Shown: positions 8,032 to 15,854 of the stretch, piece by piece
Position numbering within the stretch: position 1 is the stretch's first letter
How the letters are laid out: every line of letters starts with the position of its first letter
Origin: CAUPWF01 sp044425815
Lineage (GTDB): Bacteria > Bacillota > Clostridia > Lachnospirales > Lachnospiraceae
DNA length: 52,975 nucleotides
Assembly: GCA_044425815.1 (NCBI GenBank)
Contig: JAWXVA010000006.1
Span: forward strand, 1 to 52,975
Direction: 5' to 3'
Translations under genes and position numbers: made by a program
The notes under the pieces: generated by a model
The model's database searches: none
What the model saw: only the letters and a program-made list of their open reading frames with translations
Told to the model about the DNA's origin: nothing

Positions 8032-8215
8032 TTGCTATATCTCCCTTACCGCTCTTCGTTTTAACTAATAATTTTAACTTTCTTTCAATATAATAATTGT
8101 ATTATACTTGCTCATTGATTACAATATAATATAGAAACTGATTTTCCACTTCAAAATTGCAACTATAATATAAAAACAAGATTATAAATTTACATAATAA
8201 CGAAAGCGAGATTTT

Positions 8216-8842
8216 ATGAACTCATTATTACAATTTTTTCATTCTTCTATTTTATTTCATATACTTTATTGCAGCATCTTATTCTTTTTTGTTGCATTCC
8301 TATTCACATTTATCATTGCTACATTCCTTATTGTAAAATCTGCTAACACAGAGTTTCCTACTGCATGTGACGCGATTATTGTTTTAGGTGCAGGTCTCAG
8401 AAATAATACTGTTTCTCGCTCCCTTGCCAGCCGTCTTGATACTGCATACCACTGTCACTGTTCTTATCCTAATTCTGTGATAGTTGTGTCTGGAGGACTG
8501 GGAAACAGTGACACCATTACCGAGGCATTAGCAATGAAAAAGTATCTTTTAAATGAATATAATTTACAAGATTCTTCTGTTATAATTGAAGACAAATCAA
8601 GGAGAACTTTGGAAAATTTCCAATTTTCCAAAGTTCTCCTTGATGATTATTTTCAAGAAACATACGCTGTTGTGTATGTTACCAATGATTTCCACATTTA
8701 TCGTTCTAGCAAAATCGCCTTACTAACAGGCATTCACGCAGAAGGATTAAGCGCGCCCACTGCTTTTTATTTGCTGCCTAGTTGCTATATACGCGAATAT
8801 TTAGCTATTATCAAGTTCTACCTGAAAGACTTTAAGAAATAG
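8216..8842 (+). CDS. YdcF/DUF218-family membrane-anchored protein
   Basis: 208 residues. A single N-terminal membrane segment (about 12-38) precedes a DUF218 domain: AIIVLGAGL, SRLDTAY, VIVVSGGLG, TEALAMKKYLL, the conserved E-D-K-S-x-x-T-x-E-N block, and VTNDFHIYRS. DUF218 proteins (SanA, YdcF) are linked to envelope functions and bind nucleotide-like ligands; the reaction is not established. The region coding for the conserved S-x-x-T-x-E-N block also forms a perfect 21-bp inverted repeat (8597-8643). Its stop lies six bases from the stop of the convergent STAS gene, with no terminator between. Confidence 0.82.
   Translation: MNSLLQFFHSSILFHILYCSILFFFVAFLFTFIIATFLIVKSANTEFPTACDAIIVLGAGLRNNTVSRSLASRLDTAYHCHCSYPNSVIVVSGGLGNSDTITEALAMKKYLLNEYNLQDSSVIIEDKSRRTLENFQFSKVLLDDYFQETYAVVYVTNDFHIYRSSKIALLTGIHAEGLSAPTAFYLLPSCYIREYLAIIKFYLKDFKK
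8597..8643. repeat. Perfect 21-bp inverted repeat inside the YdcF-like gene
   Basis: Left arm 8597-8617 and right arm 8623-8643 are exact reverse complements with a five-base loop. It lies entirely within coding sequence, in the most conserved part of the protein. No T tract follows. Confidence 0.9.
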
Positions 8843-8848
8843 CTGTTA

Positions 8849-9145
8849 TTATTCAATTGTCAAGAAATCCATAAATCCTGTAACTTCGAACACTTCCAAA
8901 ACAGTTTCATTTGCATTCTTGATAATCATGGTTCCTTGTGTATTCATCACTTTCTGAGCACTTAATAGAACTCTTAATCCTGCTGATGAAATATACTCTA
9001 ATTGCTCTATGTCTAGAATCAATTCTGTAATTCCAGTAATATTTTGCTTGATTTCGATTTCTAGAGAAGGTGCTGTTGATGTATCTAATCTCCCTTCAAT
9101 GTCAATGCTTAACTTTGTTCCTTCTAATACCTTATTGATTTTCAT
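8849..9145 (-). CDS. STAS-domain anti-sigma factor antagonist
   Basis: 98 residues, a single STAS domain. The conserved phosphoacceptor loop reads YISSAGLRVLL, with Ser53/Ser54 at the position phosphorylated in SpoIIAA and RsbV. In partner switching the dephosphorylated form binds the anti-sigma kinase and releases its target; the cognate kinase (9167-9577) and PP2C phosphatase (9613-11043) are the two genes upstream. It is the last gene of the NRPS operon, 21 bases after the kinase gene, with an AGAGGA ribosome binding site. Confidence 0.9.
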   Translation of the reverse strand: MKINKVLEGTKLSIDIEGRLDTSTAPSLEIEIKQNITGITELILDIEQLEYISSAGLRVLLSAQKVMNTQGTMIIKNANETVLEVFEVTGFMDFLTIE

Positions 9146-9166
9146 ATTCCAATCCTCTGCTTTCTT

Positions 9167-9577
9167 TTATAAGTTTTTATGTATTGTTAAAATATTCTTA
9201 CCTGCTTCATATTCGTAGGTCACTTCATCCATACTTTTCTTAACCATTAAGATTCCCAATCCACCTATCTCTCGCTCTTCTGCTGTAAGTGTAATATCTG
9301 CATCTTCTTTCTCCAATGGGTTATAAGGCTTTCCGCTATCAAGAAACTGAATACTCACTCTCAAAGGTTCTTCATCGACAGAACAACGAATGGTAGCCTC
9401 ACCTACATCTGGATTATATGCGTAGTGTGCGATGTTTACATAAATCTCTTCTACCGCAATGGATGTTTGCATTATCGCTTTCATCGATGCTCCTATTATT
9501 TCTAATTCTTCTTCTATAAACCTTTGCACAACTGCTAAATTTTCCAATGTTGCATCTACTGTTATTTCCTTCATCAT
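9167..9577 (-). CDS. Anti-sigma regulatory factor, GHKL serine kinase (RsbW/SpoIIAB-like)
   Basis: 136 residues. Shows the N-box (SIAVEEIYVNIAHYAYNPD) and a glycine-rich ATP-lid region (GGLGILMVKKSMDEV) of HATPase_c anti-sigma kinases. The annotated ATG at 9577 is immediately followed by another (9574), which is slightly better spaced from AAGGAG. It probably phosphorylates the STAS protein encoded next. No sigma factor gene lies in the operon, so its output target is either encoded elsewhere or is not a sigma factor. Confidence 0.88.
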   Translation of the reverse strand: MMKEITVDATLENLAVVQRFIEEELEIIGASMKAIMQTSIAVEEIYVNIAHYAYNPDVGEATIRCSVDEEPLRVSIQFLDSGKPYNPLEKEDADITLTAEEREIGGLGILMVKKSMDEVTYEYEAGKNILTIHKNL

Positions 9578-9612
9578 TTTTCTCCTTCACCTGAAATATG
9601 TGAAATTAGTTA

Positions 9613-11043
9613 CTATTTATTCAGTTGTATCGCCAACATAGTAAGATCGTCAAATTGTGGTGCTGTTCCAACGAATTCATCAACAGATACTTTCACGTCA
9701 CGTAATATTTCTTCTGGCCTTGTCCCCGAATTCTTATTCAATGCTTCTATCATTCTTTCCGTTCCAAATAGTTGATTATGGACATCTGTTGCTTCTGCAA
9801 CTCCATCTGTATAAACGAAAACAGTATCTCCTTTTTGTAATTGTATTTCATACTCTCTATAGCGTGCATTTTCCATCCCTGCTAGTACAAATCCATGCTT
9901 ATCTTTAAATAATTCAAACTCTCCATTTGCTCGACGGATAGCAGGGTATTCATGACCTGCATTTACACATGTTAACATGCCTGTATTTATATCTAATATT
10001 CCTAACCATACCGTAACGAACATCTCTGCTTCGTTATTCTCGCATAATTGATTATTAACCTTCTCCAAAATCTCTTTTGGTGTTAATCCTGATTGGGTAA
10101 CATTCTTAAGTAAGGTTTTAGAGACAACCATAAATAGTGCTGCTGGTACGCCCTTTCCAGATACATCCGCAATAACCATTGCAATTCTACTTTCATCAAT
10201 ACGGAAGAAATCATAGAAATCTCCTCCAACCTCTTTCGCTGGAACCATGGTTGCACAAATGTCAAATTCTCCTCTTTTTGAAAATTCTTTAAAATCACTC
10301 GGTAACATGGATCCTTGTATATGTGTTGCTACTCCCAGTTCCGCTTCATTCTTCATTGCCCTAGCTGTCCATAATACGGAGTGGAATAATAAGAAGAATT
10401 CAACTACAAATATAATACATATGGTCAAATACAATGGGAAAAACCACGCATGGTTCGGGAAAATCCCATTAACATTTGTAAATGTATTAATTACATAAAA
10501 TCCAAGAACTGATATGGCTGGTGCAAGAACAAAAGACCCCATCTTCCCAGATAATGCTCCAATCATATCCACAAACTTATCTCTCAGACAGTTTTTATAC
10601 AAGAAGAATATCACCGTATACACGACTACTTTAATTCCGATAAAGAATAATAGATTCGGAACTTCATATGGACTTTCTTTAATCAAGCCCAATGCTGGTG
10701 CCACTAAGGAATCTGTCGTTCCACAGAACATAAATGTAGAGACATTTGATATCAAACTCCCCGTACATGCAATAAACAACTTGGTAGAAATCGTCCCTTT
10801 GTATACGATAAATAATGGGATACACATCAATACAAATAGGCCAAACACACCAAATACATCATTGGTTAAACTAATACTATAATTGATATATGTCAGCACC
10901 AATCCAATCACTGCCGCTATACTCCAAGCCAAAATCCGCTTAGGAGCCTTGTATTTTGGTTCTAACGTAATCCCTATAATAACCGCTGCAAACACTCCTC
11001 CTAAAAAAATAGCAATACTCCATAATAATACGACACTATCCAT
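9613..11043 (-). CDS. Membrane SpoIIE/RsbU-type PP2C phosphatase
   Basis: 476 residues. The N-terminal half (about 1-230) is hydrophobic with roughly seven membrane segments. The C-terminal half is a SpoIIE-type PP2C domain: AKEVGGDFYDFF (about 270-280), VIADVSGKGVPAALFM, a glycine after VNAGHEYP, DTVFVYTDGVAEA and FDDLTMLAI, which supply the metal-binding aspartates. It should dephosphorylate the STAS protein downstream in response to a membrane or extracellular signal. It follows the NRPS stop by 20 bases with an excellent GAGGAGAGGAG ribosome binding site, so it is co-transcribed with the NRPS. Confidence 0.9.
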   Translation of the reverse strand: MDSVVLLWSIAIFLGGVFAAVIIGITLEPKYKAPKRILAWSIAAVIGLVLTYINYSISLTNDVFGVFGLFVLMCIPLFIVYKGTISTKLFIACTGSLISNVSTFMFCGTTDSLVAPALGLIKESPYEVPNLLFFIGIKVVVYTVIFFLYKNCLRDKFVDMIGALSGKMGSFVLAPAISVLGFYVINTFTNVNGIFPNHAWFFPLYLTICIIFVVEFFLLFHSVLWTARAMKNEAELGVATHIQGSMLPSDFKEFSKRGEFDICATMVPAKEVGGDFYDFFRIDESRIAMVIADVSGKGVPAALFMVVSKTLLKNVTQSGLTPKEILEKVNNQLCENNEAEMFVTVWLGILDINTGMLTCVNAGHEYPAIRRANGEFELFKDKHGFVLAGMENARYREYEIQLQKGDTVFVYTDGVAEATDVHNQLFGTERMIEALNKNSGTRPEEILRDVKVSVDEFVGTAPQFDDLTMLAIQLNK

Positions 11044-11063
11044 TTCCCTCTCCTCTCCTCAAA

Positions 11064-14000
11064 TTAAAACATCAACATATCTGTTAACCCCAGAAAACAT
11101 TTATGCAAATATTCATCTTGTATCTCAGTCCACGCTTCTTTATGTACATCCAGTATATCCTGCGTGTATTTCGAGTTCACTCCCACGAACTCATAGTTCA
11201 AATCTTTCTTCTCAATGAGAATTCCTTCTACTATTTTCCGTCCTTCTGGCGTCTTCTTCAGTTCATCAATTATTTCTTTAAATTCTTTATCGTCTACAAT
11301 ACGTATTGGACAATCAAGGTCATTTAGAATCGCAATAATTCTACTAAACGCAACATCTTCTGGTGGATAAAGGTTAAATGCACACTGTTCATTAGCTGTT
11401 GTACACAATGTCACTAACATATGCGCCGTTTCATCTACTGGCGAAAAATTCACTTGACTGTTGTATGCACTATACGGAACCGCTCCAATCTTGATAAAAC
11501 TAAGGATTCTTCTTGAAAATGCATTACTCTTCATATTCATCTGGAATTCACCATCTGAGATACGTCCTTGTAGGTTTCCCACTCGAATGATCTTTATCTT
11601 TAACCCTTTATCTATACTAGCTCGAATCATCTCATACTCAGCGATTGACTTAGATAGTAAGTATTGGTTTTGAATTTCTTGCCCTATGAAGAACTTCTCT
11701 TCCGAAAACTCAAGTGGCTCTTTTCCAATTAAATAACTTCCCGCAACACTAATGGTCGAAACTTGACACAACTTTGCATTCTGCTCTAAGCAATATTCAA
11801 TTAATCGTCGTACACTATCTGTATTTGCACTAGTCAATTCCTCTTCTTTCGCAAAATGAGCTACGTTAGCCGCTGAATTTATTACAGTATCTATGTGTAT
11901 TCCTTCTAGTTTCTGATACATATCTTCGTGGGTAATATCTCCTTCTATCACTTCCCAACGTTCCCCATAGATATCAGCGAAATCATTTTCTGTATAATAA
12001 AACAATGAAGTCAATACACGTTTTTTTGCTTCTAGCTTTCCTTTGTTTCTAGCAACACAATAAATCTTCTGGTACTGCTCTGGTCTCATTAATAAATCAT
12101 ACAATATATGTACTCCTAAGTAGCCTGTAACACCTGTAAGCAATACATTCCCTAGATTATTTGTTTCATCACTGATATTTGTCGGAATCTTAAGTGCTTG
12201 TTTGAATCCCAAGTAATCCAATCCTTCAAGATAATTCGCTTCTTTCTCTGGAGACACTTCTAATATTTTCTTAGAAATATTACGTGGTGTTAGATATTTA
12301 TAAATATCTGCCACTTCGATACATCCCTCTTGGAAATCTTCTTCTAATCGAAGCATTAACATTGCTGCGCCTAACGAATCTCCTCCTGCATCAAAGAAAT
12401 TATCTTCTGCACCTACTTGCTCGATTCCAATTACTTCAGCGAATGCCTTACAAATCACTTTCTCCATAGCATTAGCAGGTTCTACATATAATCGCTTAAT
12501 TTCAACTGGATATTGTGCCAGTGCTTTTTGATCCACTTTGCCACTAGGTGTCTGTGGCATTTCTCCCACATTAATCAGTACTTCCGGAACCATATAATAT
12601 GGTAATTTAGCTTGCAAGGTCTGTTTAATCACTGCTTCATCTAGTTCTTGATGATTCACCGTATCATAATAGCCAATAAGATGCTGTTGTTTCGCAATCA
12701 TCTTCACCATACATACGACCGAAGAGACTCCTTCAATGGCACTTATACTCTGTTCTATTTCTCCTAGCTCAATTCGTAAGCCACGTAATTTAATCTGACG
12801 GTCATTTCGTCCTCGATACATGAGTCTGCCATCTGAATTTAAATATCCTAAATCACCCGTTCTATAAATATCTATATTCTCAAATCGGGTAAATTTCTCA
12901 GCCGTTTGTTCTGGTAAGTTCTGGTATCCCAGTCCTAGACCTTCCCCATATATACAGATTTCCCCAACAGCTCCATATGGCAGTGCACGATTCTTCGCGT
13001 CTAAAATCAGAATCCCCATATTTGCAATAGGCTTCCCTATGCTCATATTATCATATGCTTCTGTTATGGTTGCTCCTATGGTTGTCTCCGTCGGTCCATA
13101 TCCATTATATATCTTCACTCCAAATGAATTTCTAATGGAATCTACCAAACTTCCATAGAGTACTTCTCCTGCCGAAAGAACTGCTTTCACACTCTTAAAT
13201 GCTAATTTGAATTCTTCTAACTTCAGATACGATGCCAAGCGGGATGGTGTGCAGTGCATTACATCTGCCCCGTGAGCAGTCAAAAGTCTTGCCAACTTCC
13301 TTGGATCAGTTAAAGCCTCTTCTGGTGCTAATTCAATAAATAACCCATTGAGAAGTGGTACAAATATTTCATAAAGTGAAATATCAAAACTAATCGATCC
13401 TACTGCAACTAACCCTCGTGCATTCCTTGTTATCTCCTTATTAAAAGGATTGTTCCCTGGTTGCACGATATTCACAATTCCTCTATGAGCTATCTTCACA
13501 CCTTTTGGCGTTCCAGTTGTCCCAGATGTATAAATCATATACGCTTTATCTTCTCTAGTAATAGAAGGTCGTTCACATACTGCCTCTTCTGCTAGTAATT
13601 CATCGACCTCTACCCAATCACAGAACTGTAATCCTACTTCTGCCGTAGAAATCAAATATTTACTTTTACTATCTTCTATGATGTAGCGAATTCGCTCTTC
13701 TGGATACTTCGTATCAATCGGTACAAAACTAGCTCCAGTTTTTAGCACACCAAATATGGTAGGTATTAATCTGATATCCCTTCCTAGTAGGATAGAAACA
13801 ACGTCTCCATGTGATATCCCACGTTTCTGCAAATTCCCTGCAATTTTATCCGACCAGCTATCAAGCTGTGCAAATGTTAATTGACTCGTTCCTGCATACA
13901 GTGCCATTCTATCTGGGTACTCTTTCACAACTCTTTCAAATAAAGAAATAATCGTATCTTTCGGATTCAACTCAATGGTTTTCCCTTTTATTCCCATTAC

Positions 14001-15248
14001 CTTCTCTTTATCATGCTGAGAAACGATTACGAGATCACCTACACGAGCACCATCGATACTCTGTTCTAAAATATTACTAATACTTTCAATAAATGCAATT
14101 CCTTTGCTCTTATCATATACTTTATCTGCTAAGTCTAGAGAAAATTCTATTTCTTTATCAAATGCTACTACATTAAACGTCAAATCATTGTGCATTGCTG
14201 CTGCACTAACATCCAAATGAAACTCCATCTCACTATCCATCTTATGTCTAAAGTAGCTATACACATTGGCCGAAAGAGTCTCTGGTGTAATTCCTTCTTC
14301 TTTCGCTACTTTTAGAATATTATCGAATCCAAATTCTTTGCCACTTGCAGCAATATTTGAAGATGCGAGTGCTTTCTCATATACTTGTTCAAATGTATCT
14401 TCCTCTTCCACTGTAATCCGAACTGGAACAATCAAAACATAACAACCAAGTGTCCGCATCTGCTCTCTCTTACGGCCTAACCTAGACATCAATATCATCG
14501 CTTCTTTTTGTCTTGTCGCCCGTGCCAAATATATAGCATGTGCTGCCATATATATAAATGGCAAACGATAATTCCCCTCTTCTGCATAACGATAAATCTT
14601 ATCCTTTAGTTCTGTCGCTACCGCTTGTCGATATTCTGTCTTCGTAATCCCTTCTGTTACCGCTCCAAATATTTCACTGGAACATTCGGCACCACGTAAA
14701 TATTCAGTCCAAAGCGCTCTTAGATCCTCTGATTGCTGTTCTATCTTTTCATTCTCCAGCTCACATTCTTCTTCGAAAAATCGAGATTCTTGCACCTCTT
14801 TCCCCGCCAATGCGTCCAAAATATATTGGCTATACAACGTCATAGAATAACCGTCCATAATTACGTGATGAAATCTCGAGAACACAACCACTCCACCTTC
14901 TTTAACAGGTATGAGTTGTACTTCATATAAGCATGCAGTATGCAAAGGGATTTCATCATATTTCTCAACATGTTTTTCTATCTCTCCTAGAGACATCTCC
15001 TTTGTAATACTACTATTCACATCTTGATGATCCATAAGTTCAAAATGTGCTTGAAAATCTTCTCTGACAACCTGTGCAGAGAAAACATCCGAACTGGCAA
15101 TCACTTTATCAACTGCCGCTTTTGCTTCTTGAATTGTACAGTCTTCAATAAATAATCTTGCAGAAATCAGGTTAATATTTGATGATGGATAAGCGATTTC
15201 ATTATTCCATATTTGAGACTGCGATAAATTCATTTTGTATTTTTTCAT
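11064..15248 (-). CDS. One-module nonribosomal peptide synthetase, C-A-T-R
   Basis: 1394 residues. Condensation domain about 1-430 with HHVIMDG (127-133), matching HHxxxDG. Adenylation domain about 440-900: YTSGTTGTPKG (near 574), NGYGPTETT, YRTGDLG and PQTPSGK. Carrier domain with DAGGDSLG (phosphopantetheine serine near 957). Thioester reductase about 1030-1394 with LLTGVTGYLG (near 1039) and a YLLSKSIAE catalytic block. An N-terminal C domain without an upstream module fits lipoinitiation: acylation of the bound amino acid, then NAD(P)H-dependent release as an aldehyde or alcohol. The hand-read binding-pocket residues are about D-I-Y-H-L-A-G-I-G-K, matching no code I recall. No phosphopantetheinyl transferase or exporter lies beside it. 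Confidence 0.92.
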   Translation of the reverse strand: MKKYKMNLSQSQIWNNEIAYPSSNINLISARLFIEDCTIQEAKAAVDKVIASSDVFSAQVVREDFQAHFELMDHQDVNSSITKEMSLGEIEKHVEKYDEIPLHTACLYEVQLIPVKEGGVVVFSRFHHVIMDGYSMTLYSQYILDALAGKEVQESRFFEEECELENEKIEQQSEDLRALWTEYLRGAECSSEIFGAVTEGITKTEYRQAVATELKDKIYRYAEEGNYRLPFIYMAAHAIYLARATRQKEAMILMSRLGRKREQMRTLGCYVLIVPVRITVEEEDTFEQVYEKALASSNIAASGKEFGFDNILKVAKEEGITPETLSANVYSYFRHKMDSEMEFHLDVSAAAMHNDLTFNVVAFDKEIEFSLDLADKVYDKSKGIAFIESISNILEQSIDGARVGDLVIVSQHDKEKVMGIKGKTIELNPKDTIISLFERVVKEYPDRMALYAGTSQLTFAQLDSWSDKIAGNLQKRGISHGDVVSILLGRDIRLIPTIFGVLKTGASFVPIDTKYPEERIRYIIEDSKSKYLISTAEVGLQFCDWVEVDELLAEEAVCERPSITREDKAYMIYTSGTTGTPKGVKIAHRGIVNIVQPGNNPFNKEITRNARGLVAVGSISFDISLYEIFVPLLNGLFIELAPEEALTDPRKLARLLTAHGADVMHCTPSRLASYLKLEEFKLAFKSVKAVLSAGEVLYGSLVDSIRNSFGVKIYNGYGPTETTIGATITEAYDNMSIGKPIANMGILILDAKNRALPYGAVGEICIYGEGLGLGYQNLPEQTAEKFTRFENIDIYRTGDLGYLNSDGRLMYRGRNDRQIKLRGLRIELGEIEQSISAIEGVSSVVCMVKMIAKQQHLIGYYDTVNHQELDEAVIKQTLQAKLPYYMVPEVLINVGEMPQTPSGKVDQKALAQYPVEIKRLYVEPANAMEKVICKAFAEVIGIEQVGAEDNFFDAGGDSLGAAMLMLRLEEDFQEGCIEVADIYKYLTPRNISKKILEVSPEKEANYLEGLDYLGFKQALKIPTNISDETNNLGNVLLTGVTGYLGVHILYDLLMRPEQYQKIYCVARNKGKLEAKKRVLTSLFYYTENDFADIYGERWEVIEGDITHEDMYQKLEGIHIDTVINSAANVAHFAKEEELTSANTDSVRRLIEYCLEQNAKLCQVSTISVAGSYLIGKEPLEFSEEKFFIGQEIQNQYLLSKSIAEYEMIRASIDKGLKIKIIRVGNLQGRISDGEFQMNMKSNAFSRRILSFIKIGAVPYSAYNSQVNFSPVDETAHMLVTLCTTANEQCAFNLYPPEDVAFSRIIAILNDLDCPIRIVDDKEFKEIIDELKKTPEGRKIVEGILIEKKDLNYEFVGVNSKYTQDILDVHKEAWTEIQDEYLHKCFLGLTDMLMF

Positions 15249-15292
15249 AAAATATCGCTCCTAACAGCACTAAGTATTTTACATATATCTCC

Positions 15293-15321
15293 ATTATATT
15301 TATTCCGCAAAGGAATGTCAA
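15293..15321 (-). promoter_or_regulatory. Consensus sigma-A promoter of the NRPS operon with a palindrome in the spacer
   Basis: Minus strand: TTGACA (15316-15321), 17-base spacer, TATAAT (15293-15298), a perfect consensus match 45 bases upstream of the NRPS start codon. ATTCC-TTTGC-GGAAT (15302-15316) forms an inverted repeat across the spacer, a usual place for a repressor site. Confidence 0.75.
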
Positions 15322-15352
15322 CGAACTTTATCTCATATATCATGTTATCCAC

Positions 15353-15420
15353 AATAGATTAAGCCTGTATTTATTGATAACCTCCGCAGTGTTCATCAAT
15401 AAATACAGGCTTAGTCTATT
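15353..15420. terminator. Long hairpin terminator downstream of rubredoxin
   Basis: Perfect 18-bp inverted repeat (15361-15378 and 15395-15412), extending to a 26-bp stem with one mismatch (15353-15420). It lies 43 bases after the rubredoxin stop and just upstream of the NRPS promoter, which it isolates from readthrough. The T tract is poor. Confidence 0.65.
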
Positions 15421-15463
15421 ACAACTTATAGTAAATGTAGGGAATACATTACTTCTTCACTTC

Positions 15464-15622
15464 CTATGCTTCTACAAATACGTCTTTTCCCATTCCACAG
15501 ATAGGACATACCCAATCTTCTGGCACATCTTCCCATGCTGTTCCTGCTGCAACTCCACCATCTGGATCCCCAACCTCTGGATCATACTCGTATGAACATG
15601 GCTCACAAATATATTTCTTCAT
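15464..15622 (-). CDS. Rubredoxin
   Basis: 52 residues, the standard length of a single-domain rubredoxin. The iron is held by two C-x2-C motifs: CEPCSYEYDPEVGDPDGG and CPICGMGKDVF, and the conserved aromatic DWVCP block is present. It starts at the ATG at 15622 with AAGGAGG upstream. Rubredoxins are cytoplasmic one-electron carriers, in clostridia often supplying NAD(P)H-derived electrons to oxygen or peroxide reductases. It is monocistronic, with a hairpin terminator downstream and a PerR/Fur-like palindrome upstream. It may have been missed because of its size. Confidence 0.95.
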   Translation of the reverse strand: MKKYICEPCSYEYDPEVGDPDGGVAAGTAWEDVPEDWVCPICGMGKDVFVEA

Positions 15623-15704
15623 TTTATTGTCCTCCTTGAATTCTTATTTAGTTATTTTCTATCTACAAAATATCACATTTCATAACACATTGCAACACCT
15701 TTTT

Positions 15705-15723
15705 AATAATAATTACTATTATT
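15705..15723. promoter_or_regulatory. PerR/Fur-like palindrome upstream of rubredoxin
   Basis: AATAATA and TATTATT arms around ATTAC. Read as a 7-1-7 box it resembles the PerR consensus TTATAATNATTATAA at about 11 of 14 positions. The surrounding sequence is very AT rich, so chance similarity is possible. It lies 83 bases upstream of the rubredoxin start. Confidence 0.35.
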
Positions 15724-15776
15724 GTTAAAACTGGAAAATTTCTTGTCATTTATGTTCTGATATGCTTGTTGAACTA

Positions 15777-15805
15777 TTGTATTTTTCTCCTCTATCCCTT
15801 ACAAT
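15777..15805 (+). promoter_or_regulatory. Probable promoter of pepT
   Basis: TTGTAT (15777-15782), 17-base spacer, TACAAT (15800-15805), about 50 bases upstream of the preferred pepT start. Moderate matches to both sigma-A hexamers. Confidence 0.5.
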
Positions 15806-15854
15806 GATACTACTAATCTGGTTACCAGAATAATACATGAAAAGAGGATTTTTT

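Noticed and set aside
10247..11218. Several plus-strand ORFs (83-122 codons) opposite the phosphatase and NRPS 3' end
   Set aside because: Antisense to well-supported genes, with low-complexity translations and no start signals.
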